A DNA stretch of 5,419 bases, from NCBI GenBank assembly GCA_024640925.1, contig JAHEEB010000362.1, positions 1-5,419 of the forward strand, read 5' to 3'. The notes under the pieces were generated by a model. That model was not told the origin of the DNA. It saw nothing but the letters and a program-made list of their open reading frames with translations, and did no database searches. Positions 1-5,419 of this stretch are shown here, in pieces. The position numbers were made by a program, and so were the translations under genes. This DNA is from Bacteroidota bacterium (GTDB lineage: Bacteria > Bacteroidota > Bacteroidia > Bacteroidales > UBA10428). Each line of letters starts with the position of its first letter. Within the stretch, counting starts at the first letter, position 1.

Positions 1-84
1 TCTTAATATAATGCTAAAAGATTTGGAATAATTACTCTGAACTCCTTTTACAGTTGTTTCAAAGCAAACAGATTTAAATCGGAA

Positions 85-2520
85 CTAAAATTTAGTGGAA
101 ATTTTAAAATTGAAGGTACGACGGGTCAATTGGTTTGGAACAGCATGATCTTCGGCATATCCTTCATTATTCTCTACAGTACGGATATATTCGTAAGAAC
201 CATTATTTTGTGCATCGAGCAAATTTAAGATTTCACAGGTTATCCAGATATCGTTCAGTCCTATTTTCTTAGTCTTTTCTCGTTTTATAATCCTTGAAAA
301 ACCAACATCGACACGTCTGTATTGTCCTAATGAAAAGGTTTCGGAAGGACGGTTTGGTGTTGGGCCGGAATAGGAGAGGCCTGTTCCGTAATTTACCATA
401 AGATATACTTTATAATTTGGATTCATAGGTAGATAATCCTGGAAGAATATGGAGAAAGTTAGAGTCTGATCTGTTGGTCTCCTATAATATTCAGGATAAA
501 TAACTTTACCAGAAAGCGTTGTATAAAAATCGTTATAGGTATTTTCTCGTGTACGAAGCAGTGAAACACTAAACCAGGATTCTGTTCCCGGAACAAATTC
601 ACCATAAATTCTGAAATCTAAACCTACAGCATAACCACGTGCATTGTATATAGGCATGTAAACCGATTGTACATTATCTACTTTATAGGGTATAATGTCA
701 TAAAGGTATTTGAAATAGGCTTCGGTTGTAAGTATAAACGGTCTGCCCCAGGCTTTATAGTGATAGTCAGCTCCTGCAACAAAATGTAAAGACTTTTGTG
801 ATTTTACCGATGGGTATATTTTACCGGTATAGTCTTTAAGCTCTTTATAAAATGGTGGTTGTCCATACAGACCAGTGGACAAGGTAAAAAGCCATTGGTG
901 TTCCCAGTTTGGCTTAATGATAAGTGATGCGCGTGGAGATACTAACAGATTATTATTATAATTCCAGTAGTTCATTCTTATCCCCATGGTTAGACCAAAC
1001 TCTGCATTTGAGGAATAAAACCTCCACATATTTTGAATATAGCTTTGAATTCGTTGAGATTCTAAATGATTTTTAGCCTGTATCAGATAGTCCATATTAA
1101 TTTCGGAACTGGAAGTGGAATAAGGTGAGGAATATCCGGCTGAATCAATCAAACGCCATTCCTTAATATCATCGTAAATAGTCTCATATTGCCATTTTAG
1201 TCCCCATTTTGTAACGGATCGGTTATACAACCATGTTCCTTTGTGCTCAAAAGATAAAATGTTGGCATTTAAATAGTTCCTGGCATGTTCCAGGCTCTTT
1301 CCACTACCAATAACAACAGTGGTATCTCCTTTTTTTGAAGTTTTAGTAATTATGCCCATATAATATTCCGATAGAATATCATAGGTTATTGCTTCGTCTG
1401 TTTGAAAATATGAACCTATAAATTTTAGGTTAAGATTAGTTGTAGGATTGTGCGAAATGGATATTGCACCCATATATGAATCAAACTTATCTAATTCTTC
1501 ACCCTCATAAAAAACATTAAATTGAAGTGTCTTTTGAATGGATCCAAACTTAGTGGTCCTTACATGAGGTTCCATCTCAAATCGGTTTAATGAATAATTT
1601 CCAAGAAATGAAATGGCTGTCTTTTTTGAGATATCGTAATTTATAAAAGTTTGAAAATCGCCAAACCGTGGAAAATAATCAGCTTTGGTATCAAGGGTGT
1701 TAAGCAGGTATTTTGTGGTTTTATACCTTAATCCGGTATTGTAGGTAAGTTTTTTATTTTTTGATGCTCCTGCAATATGAAGGTTAGTCCCAAGTAAACT
1801 CATAATAGCCGATCCCTCAAATTCACTGGGTTTTTTATACCTGATATCGAGCACAGAAGCCATTTTGTCGCCGTATTCTGCTTTAAACCCACCGGCTGAG
1901 AATTGAATAGAAGAAACCATATTCGGATTAACAAAGCTAAGACCTTCCTGCATTGCATTTTGAACTAAAAATGGTCTATGAATCTCAATATCATTGACAT
2001 ATACCAGGTTTTCTTCGAAGCTGCCACCACGAACTGAATATTGAGAACTAAGCTCGTTTCCACTGGCAACGCCAATCAGGGTCTTAACCAACGATTCTAT
2101 ATTCCCGCTTGGATTAGGCAACTGATCAATTGCCCTTATGTTAATTCTGGTAAGGTTATTTTCCCTGTCTCTCTCGGTAACAACAACTTCGGTAAGATTG
2201 CTAACTTCGGGGTGAAGTGTATAGTTGATAAAAATAGTATCGTTCGGTTTTGCCAAAACAGTATCATAAGTTGTTTTGAAGGTAACAAATGAAAATTCGA
2301 GATAAACCGGTTTATTTGCTTGAATTTTAATTAAAAAAGAACCATCAGCATTTGATACGGTTCCAAGTTTATATTCAGGGATATTAATATTTGCACCAAC
2401 AAGGGGTTCATTTGATTCAGTAAAAATTTTTCCGGATAAAATTGCTGTTTGTGAAAAAGTGACGCTCGAAGCTAAAAAGCTTATAAATAACGCAATGTAA
2501 CCCTTATAGTATTTGCTCAT
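85..2520 (-). CDS. TonB-dependent outer-membrane receptor with N-terminal carboxypeptidase-regulatory-like domain
   Basis: Outer-membrane beta-barrel transporter of 811 residues from the preferred start; it should import an unknown ligand using TonB-ExbBD energy. Numbering from ATG 2520-2518: signal peptide about 1-23 (Lys-rich start, hydrophobic LFISFLASSV, then Gln24); carboxypeptidase-regulatory-like domain about 27-105 (SGKIF...PLVGANINIP...GTVSNADGSFLIKI); TonB-box-like TEVVVTER at 110-117; plug about 120-230 with YSVRGGSFEENLVYVNDIEI and GGFKAEYGDKMASVLDIRY; barrel from about 235 to a terminal Phe (FNFKISTKF), the usual end of an outer-membrane barrel. The frame stays open upstream to a TTG at 2583, but that would bury the signal peptide behind 21 extra residues, so the ATG is chosen. 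It is shorter than typical SusC proteins and has no SusD beside it here. It is probably cotranscribed with the small gene upstream. The family call is firm; the substrate is unknown. Confidence 0.93.
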   Translation of the reverse strand: MSKYYKGYIALFISFLASSVTFSQTAILSGKIFTESNEPLVGANINIPEYKLGTVSNADGSFLIKIQANKPVYLEFSFVTFKTTYDTVLAKPNDTIFINYTLHPEVSNLTEVVVTERDRENNLTRINIRAIDQLPNPSGNIESLVKTLIGVASGNELSSQYSVRGGSFEENLVYVNDIEIHRPFLVQNAMQEGLSFVNPNMVSSIQFSAGGFKAEYGDKMASVLDIRYKKPSEFEGSAIMSLLGTNLHIAGASKNKKLTYNTGLRYKTTKYLLNTLDTKADYFPRFGDFQTFINYDISKKTAISFLGNYSLNRFEMEPHVRTTKFGSIQKTLQFNVFYEGEELDKFDSYMGAISISHNPTTNLNLKFIGSYFQTDEAITYDILSEYYMGIITKTSKKGDTTVVIGSGKSLEHARNYLNANILSFEHKGTWLYNRSVTKWGLKWQYETIYDDIKEWRLIDSAGYSSPYSTSSSEINMDYLIQAKNHLESQRIQSYIQNMWRFYSSNAEFGLTMGIRMNYWNYNNNLLVSPRASLIIKPNWEHQWLFTLSTGLYGQPPFYKELKDYTGKIYPSVKSQKSLHFVAGADYHYKAWGRPFILTTEAYFKYLYDIIPYKVDNVQSVYMPIYNARGYAVGLDFRIYGEFVPGTESWFSVSLLRTRENTYNDFYTTLSGKVIYPEYYRRPTDQTLTFSIFFQDYLPMNPNYKVYLMVNYGTGLSYSGPTPNRPSETFSLGQYRRVDVGFSRIIKREKTKKIGLNDIWITCEILNLLDAQNNGSYEYIRTVENNEGYAEDHAVPNQLTRRTFNFKISTKF

Positions 2521-2584
2521 TCTTAAAAATCGATGAATATTTAGAACAAACTCAAAGAAGCTAAATAAATTGTGAAACAACAAA

Positions 2585-3205
2585 TTATTTATTTTTAAAA
2601 TCTCCGTTCTTCAATGCTTGTATGAATTTTTGCCATGCAAAAATATTAAATAACTGATAGGTTGGATAGGTTCCTGTAACAAAAGTCTGGTTATATTGTT
2701 TTTGCATGACATAATTAAAATTTTCTCCAGGATTAGCCGTATTCTCCATTATCAACTGTGTTTTTATCATGGCAATATTTCTGCGGGCACGTTCTAAATC
2801 ATCTTCGGGAACTTTTAAATTAATAAAGGCTTGTTTAAATTCTTCGTAGTTTTTCCACGGATATATTTCAACAGCTGCGATCATAAAAGTATCGCGCTCC
2901 ATTAGCACATCGCGGGTAAAAAATGGTTCTTTAAGATCATTTGGAATGGCAACTTTTGTATTCTTAAATCCTAAAACAGCAAAAATTATCGTATCCTTTT
3001 CATGAGTTATAAAAGAAAACTTACCTTCTTTATCTGTTAATCCACCTTTTTTACTATTCTTTATTATAATATGTGCGGAAGGTATGGGTTGAAGGAAATC
3101 ATCAAAAACCCGGCCGGTATACTGAATAAGTCTATCTTCCTGTGCACTTATTATTACAACTGCAAATAAAGCAGTTAAAGATGTAATTACTTTTCTATAA
3201 ATCAC
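2585..3205 (-). CDS. Exported carboxypeptidase-regulatory-like domain protein, receptor-operon partner
   Basis: A 206-residue protein predicted to be exported to the periplasm or envelope; no catalytic function is recognised. Residues 1-21 form a signal peptide (MIYRKVITSL, then a hydrophobic stretch ending IISA) followed by Gln22. Residues about 28-112 are a carboxypeptidase-regulatory-like beta-sandwich (YTGRVFDDFLQPIPSAHIII, GLTDKEGKFSF, FAVLGFKNTKVAIP). The C-terminal half (about 113-206) begins IYPWKNYEEFKQAFINL and continues through a charged helical stretch, DDLERARRNIAM; I recall this arrangement from many Bacteroidota proteins of unknown role. The start is GTG at 3205-3203: an in-frame TAA lies at 3211-3209, so no upstream ATG is possible, and GTG gives an intact signal peptide. 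It precedes the TonB receptor by 64 bp on the same strand, which suggests one operon and a shared envelope task. It has no lipobox Cys and no barrel. Confidence 0.85.
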   Translation of the reverse strand: MIYRKVITSLTALFAVVIISAQEDRLIQYTGRVFDDFLQPIPSAHIIIKNSKKGGLTDKEGKFSFITHEKDTIIFAVLGFKNTKVAIPNDLKEPFFTRDVLMERDTFMIAAVEIYPWKNYEEFKQAFINLKVPEDDLERARRNIAMIKTQLIMENTANPGENFNYVMQKQYNQTFVTGTYPTYQLFNIFAWQKFIQALKNGDFKNK

Positions 3206-3253
3206 AATTTAGCATTTATCGGTGAATCGTTTTACCCGTTCTATTTAAGATTT

Positions 3254-3286
3254 CAAATATGTGAAAAAAAAAGTTTATTCGAGAAA
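3254..3286 (-). promoter_or_regulatory. Candidate leftward promoter for the receptor operon
   Basis: Read on the minus strand, CATATTTG at 3261-3254 matches seven of eight positions of the Bacteroidota -7 consensus TAnnTTTG (only the first T differs). TTTC at 3286-3283, 21 bp upstream, is a three-of-four match to the -33 TTTG element. The implied start of transcription is near 3247, giving a leader of roughly 40 nt before the GTG at 3205. In DNA this AT-rich, such matches arise easily by chance, so this is only a candidate. Confidence 0.3.
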
Positions 3287-3293
3287 ATATGAT

Positions 3294-3309
3294 GTTAAAA
3301 AGTTTTAAC
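3294..3309. repeat. Perfect inverted repeat upstream of the YjbQ gene, possible operator
   Basis: GTTAAAA (3294-3300) and TTTTAAC (3303-3309) are exact reverse complements separated by AG. The palindrome ends 25 bp before the ATG at 3335 and directly follows a TATGAT box at 3288-3293. If that box is a -10 element, the palindrome covers the transcription start, a typical place for a repressor. It could equally be a chance AT-rich palindrome or form a small hairpin in the 5' leader. The repeat is seen directly; its function is inference. Confidence 0.4.
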
Positions 3310-3334
3310 TTAATAAATAGAATAGAACCAGACA

Positions 3335-3745
3335 ATGATTATTCAAAAGGAAATCAAATTACAGGGATACAAACGTGGTTTTCACCTTATTACAAATATG
3401 GTACTTCGTCCGTTTGGTGAATTGCCTGAAACAGGTATTTTAAATATTTTACTAAAACATACTTCTGCTGCCATTATTATAAATGAAAATGCAGATCCTG
3501 ATGTGAGGGCAGATTTCGAAACTTTTATTAACCACCTTATTCCAGAAAATTATAGTCAATTCACCCATACTCTCGAAGGATCAGATGATATGCCGGCTCA
3601 TATTAAATCTTCTGTTTTTGGACAAAGTCTTACTATACCAATAACAAATGGTCAGTTAAACCTTGGCACCTGGCAAGGTATTTACTTATGTGAATTTCGT
3701 AATTACGGTGGAGAGAGGGAACTTGTTTTAACTATTTATTATTAA
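3335..3745 (+). CDS. YjbQ/UPF0047 family protein
   Basis: A 136-residue cytoplasmic single-domain protein of the YjbQ (UPF0047, TIGR00149-type) family, full length for the family. Databases often label it secondary thiamine-phosphate synthase, on the basis of weak activity reported for the E. coli member; the physiological role is unsettled. Visible family hallmarks in order: LLKHTSAAIIINENADPDV (39-57), with His42; a polar cluster FTHTLEGSDDMPAHIKS (76-92), with His78, Asp84, Asp85 and His89, the conserved His/acidic residues expected to form the metal or active site; then the family signature GQLNLGTWQGIYLCEFR (106-122). No signal peptide. The ATG at 3335 is the first in-frame start and begins directly with the family's typical N-terminus, so the start is secure. 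It lies 19 bp upstream of the DUF4301 gene on the same strand, probably as first gene of a bicistronic unit. The family call is firm; the exact reaction is not. Confidence 0.93.
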   Translation: MIIQKEIKLQGYKRGFHLITNMVLRPFGELPETGILNILLKHTSAAIIINENADPDVRADFETFINHLIPENYSQFTHTLEGSDDMPAHIKSSVFGQSLTIPITNGQLNLGTWQGIYLCEFRNYGGERELVLTIYY

Positions 3746-3764
3746 CTATACAAACTACTGTTGG

Positions 3765-5282
3765 ATGTTCAGTAAAAAAGATCTAGACCTACTAGAGAAA
3801 AAACAAATAAGTATAGAAAAGGCTAACTGGCAAATAAATCAATTTATTAAAGGTATTATTCCCATAAAAATTATAAGGCCTGCTACTATTAACAATGGAA
3901 TTAAGCGTATTAAGGATATCAAGTATTACATTGATATTTTTAACAATGCTTCTCTTTCAGTAACTAAGTTTATTCCCGCCTCGGGTGCTGCCAGTAGAAT
4001 GTTTAAAGCTCTTTTTGAGTTCAGGGAAATGATTTCGCAAGATTCACAACCCGATATCAACTCATTTTCTGAGATTAAGGTCTTTTTTAAACATATTAAA
4101 AAGTTTGCTTTTTATAACTCATTAAATTCAATTTTGCAGGACCAGGGCGGAATTGAATATCTTATTAAAGCTCGAAAATATAAGATTGTTATTGATAAAT
4201 TATTAGACACAAATGGTCTTGGGTATGGTGAATTACCTAAAGGAATTCTTACTTTTCACCGTTACAAGGAAGGGTATACCAGAACACCTTTTGAAGAGCA
4301 CATGGCAGAGGGAGCAAAATATGCTAAATCTTCCAATAATTTTGTAAATCTGCATTTCACAATTTCTCCGGAACACAAGTCAGCTTTTGAGAAACTGGAA
4401 ATACAGTGTATTAAAAACCTTTCTGACAAGTATAACGTAAAATTCGACATTACCTTTTCGATTCAAAAACCTTCAACCGACACTATGGCTGTAACTCCCG
4501 AAAACAAGCCCTTTTATGATAATGATGGGAATATTTTCTTTCGTCCCGGTGGCCATGGTGCACTCATCGAAAACCTTAACGAAATCGATAGTGATATAAT
4601 CTATATTAAGAATATAGATAATGTAATACCCGAAGATAAGCTCGATACTACAATTAAGTATAAAAAGGCATTAGCTGGTTTACTTTACAAAACTCAACAA
4701 GATGTTTTTTCTCTCATCAGAAAACTTAAAAATTCTGCTAATAAAAACACAATAGAAGAAGCAAAATCATTTCTTACATCCATTTTTCAGCTACAGAATT
4801 GTTTTGAAACAGCCTTTAATGAGAAGGAAAATCTTGATTCGATTATAGATAGGTTGAACCGACCAATTCGGGTTTGTGGCATGGTTAAAAACCTTGGAGA
4901 ACCTGGCGGTGGACCTTTTTTAACTAAAGATGAGAATGGATGCATTTCTCCTCAAATAATAGAATCTTCGCAAGTTGACGAGAATAATCCTGAACAACAA
5001 AAGCTCTTTCAGGGATCGACACATTTTAATCCGGTCGATATCGTTTGTGCAGTTCATAATTACGAGGGAAATAAGTTTGATTTGAACAAATTCATTGATT
5101 CAAATACATGTTTTATTTCTAAAAAATCAAAAAACGGAAGGGAACTAAAAGCACTTGAATTACCCGGACTTTGGAATGGAGCTATGGCAGGATGGAATAC
5201 CATCTTCGTTGAAGTTCCTTCAGAAACTTTTAACCCTGTGAAAACCGTCAATGATCTTTTAAGAGAATCGCATCAGTACTAG
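3765..5282 (+). CDS. DUF4301 family protein, probable GT-A-fold (UDP-sugar pyrophosphorylase-like) nucleotidyltransferase
   Basis: A full-length, 505-residue cytoplasmic protein recognised from memory as DUF4301, a Bacteroidota family with no assigned function. Begins MFSKKDLDLLEKKQIS. Motifs seen in order: FIPASGAASRMF (69-80), resembling the nucleotide-binding LAxGxGTRM loop; a mostly helical insertion (about 81-155); LPKGILTFHRY (157-167), resembling the PKP motif; FEEHMAEGAKYA (176-187) and LHFTISPEH (196-204); QKPSTDT (234-240); FRPGGHGAL (259-267) and IKNIDNV (281-287), resembling UGPase PPGHGD and NIDNLGA; a Lys-rich helical insertion (about 295-365); VCGMVKNLGEPGGGPF (370-385); QIIESSQVD (397-405); THFNPVDIV (419-427); LPGLWNGAMAGWNTIFVEVP (466-485); TFNPVKTVNDLL (488-499), resembling UGPase FLPVKTTSDLL. 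The order and spacing suggest an NTP:sugar-1-phosphate nucleotidyltransferase; substrate unknown. The ATG lies 19 bp after the YjbQ stop, so the two are probably cotranscribed. Family assignment is confident; enzymatic function is inference. Confidence 0.88.
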   Translation: MFSKKDLDLLEKKQISIEKANWQINQFIKGIIPIKIIRPATINNGIKRIKDIKYYIDIFNNASLSVTKFIPASGAASRMFKALFEFREMISQDSQPDINSFSEIKVFFKHIKKFAFYNSLNSILQDQGGIEYLIKARKYKIVIDKLLDTNGLGYGELPKGILTFHRYKEGYTRTPFEEHMAEGAKYAKSSNNFVNLHFTISPEHKSAFEKLEIQCIKNLSDKYNVKFDITFSIQKPSTDTMAVTPENKPFYDNDGNIFFRPGGHGALIENLNEIDSDIIYIKNIDNVIPEDKLDTTIKYKKALAGLLYKTQQDVFSLIRKLKNSANKNTIEEAKSFLTSIFQLQNCFETAFNEKENLDSIIDRLNRPIRVCGMVKNLGEPGGGPFLTKDENGCISPQIIESSQVDENNPEQQKLFQGSTHFNPVDIVCAVHNYEGNKFDLNKFIDSNTCFISKKSKNGRELKALELPGLWNGAMAGWNTIFVEVPSETFNPVKTVNDLLRESHQY

Positions 5283-5296
5283 TTTATTTAGAATTT

Positions 5297-5313
5297 CTGA
5301 AAATCAGTTTTTT
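5297..5313 (+). terminator. Weak terminator-like hairpin after the DUF4301 gene
   Basis: CTGA (5297-5300) pairs with TCAG (5304-5307) around an AAA loop and is followed directly by six T (5308-5313). The position, 14 bp after the stop codon at 5280-5282, is right for an intrinsic terminator, but a four-base-pair stem is too short to be convincing. Read-through into the gene at 5339 is quite possible. Confidence 0.15.
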
Positions 5314-5338
5314 AAAATACATTTTTAAACAGCCCACT

Positions 5339-5419
5339 ATGAAAAAGAAACAATGGTTACTACTACTCGTTTTAATCTTTCTTCTACCTGCGGCAAAAGC
5401 TCAAGATGAAAAGTTTAAA
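5339..5419 (+). CDS. Start of an exported protein (partial; signal peptide only)
   Basis: An open frame of 27 codons from ATG 5339-5341 to the window edge with no stop. It encodes a textbook signal peptide: MKKKQW, a hydrophobic core of Leu/Val/Ile/Phe, then PAAKA followed by QDEKFK. Signal peptidase I cleavage is expected after Ala21, leaving Gln as the first mature residue. There is no lipobox Cys, so the protein is probably periplasmic, outer-membrane or secreted. Only six mature residues are visible, so no family can be named. It starts 56 bp after the DUF4301 stop on the same strand; whether it shares that transcript is unclear. No strong Shine-Dalgarno sequence precedes it. Confidence 0.75.
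   Translation, partial: MKKKQWLLLLVLIFLLPAAKAQDEKFK

Larger units (their letters stand above)
3206..3334. promoter_or_regulatory. Divergent intergenic spacer with promoters for both flanking operons
   Basis: This 129-bp gap lies between the start codons of the leftward envelope operon and the rightward YjbQ-DUF4301 pair, so both promoters should lie here. It is very AT-rich and includes a run of nine A at 3264-3272. Visible elements are a weak leftward Bacteroidota-type promoter around 3254-3286, a TATGAT box at 3288-3293 that could serve the plus strand, and a perfect inverted repeat at 3294-3309. Neither gene has a convincing Shine-Dalgarno sequence, as is common in Bacteroidota. Promoter function is inferred from gene orientation. 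Confidence 0.6.

Noticed and set aside
1..84. On the minus strand the frame past the receptor's TAG stop stays open for 28 codons to the window edge, and AAAAGGAG (minus strand, about 50-43) resembles a ribosome binding site.
   Set aside because: The receptor already ends in the canonical terminal Phe, there is no ATG in the stretch, and no start codon lies at a suitable distance from the purine-rich site. Nothing supportable is seen here.
2041..2292. Plus-strand open frame of 83 codons inside the receptor gene.
   Set aside because: It lies antisense to the strongly conserved plug and regulatory-domain coding region and its product resembles no protein family; it is a shadow frame.
85..2520. 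Classification of the receptor as a SusC-type glycan importer.
   Set aside because: It is shorter than typical SusC, no SusD-like lipoprotein or glycoside hydrolase is present, and the neighbour is a regulatory-domain protein instead.
4262..4450. Minus-strand open frame of 62 codons inside the DUF4301 gene.
   Set aside because: It is antisense to conserved DUF4301 motifs with no independent coding signal.
5060..5251. Minus-strand open frame of 63 codons at the 3' end of the DUF4301 gene.
   Set aside because: It is antisense to the conserved C-terminal motifs (WNGAMAGWNT, FNPVKTVNDLL), with no signal of its own.
5318..5325. TACATTTT, a seven-of-eight match to the Bacteroidota -7 promoter element upstream of the last gene.
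   Set aside because: It would place the transcription start only a few bases before ATG 5339, the final G is missing, and no good -33 element is present.

Overview
The window is AT-rich DNA that looks like a Bacteroidota chromosome, probably of the Bacteroidales/Marinilabiliales type. Evidence: a TonB-dependent receptor with an N-terminal carboxypeptidase-regulatory-like domain; a DUF4301 protein, a family I know essentially from Bacteroidota; weak or absent Shine-Dalgarno sequences; and three exported proteins that all carry Gln right after the predicted signal-peptide cleavage site. No RNA genes, insertion sequences, CRISPR arrays or phage genes are visible.

Layout: two gene blocks diverge from a 129-bp AT-rich spacer (3206-3334). 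Leftwards (minus strand) lie a small exported protein with a carboxypeptidase-regulatory-like domain (2585-3205) and, 64 bp further on, a TonB-dependent outer-membrane receptor (85-2520 from its preferred ATG). They look like one transcription unit acting at the cell envelope. Rightwards (plus strand) lie a YjbQ/UPF0047 family protein (3335-3745), then after 19 bp a 505-residue DUF4301 protein (3765-5282), both cytoplasmic. After a further 56 bp the window ends inside the signal peptide of another exported protein (5339 onwards).

The most interesting item is the DUF4301 protein. Although annotated as a domain of unknown function, it carries, in the right order, what looks like the full motif set of a GT-A-fold sugar nucleotidyltransferase close to UDP-glucose/UDP-sugar pyrophosphorylases: a P-loop-like ASGAASRM signature, an LPKG motif, PGGHG, NIDN, IIESSQVD, and a C-terminal FNPVKTVNDLL that closely resembles the UGPase FLPVKTTSDLL segment. 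This functional reading is inference from motifs recalled from memory and can be tested by profile or structure comparison.

The spacer holds a perfect 7-bp inverted repeat just upstream of the YjbQ gene and a weak Bacteroidota-type promoter candidate facing the receptor operon. The receptor pair lacks a SusD-like lipoprotein within the window, so it is not a recognisable polysaccharide-utilisation pair; its substrate cannot be read from the sequence.
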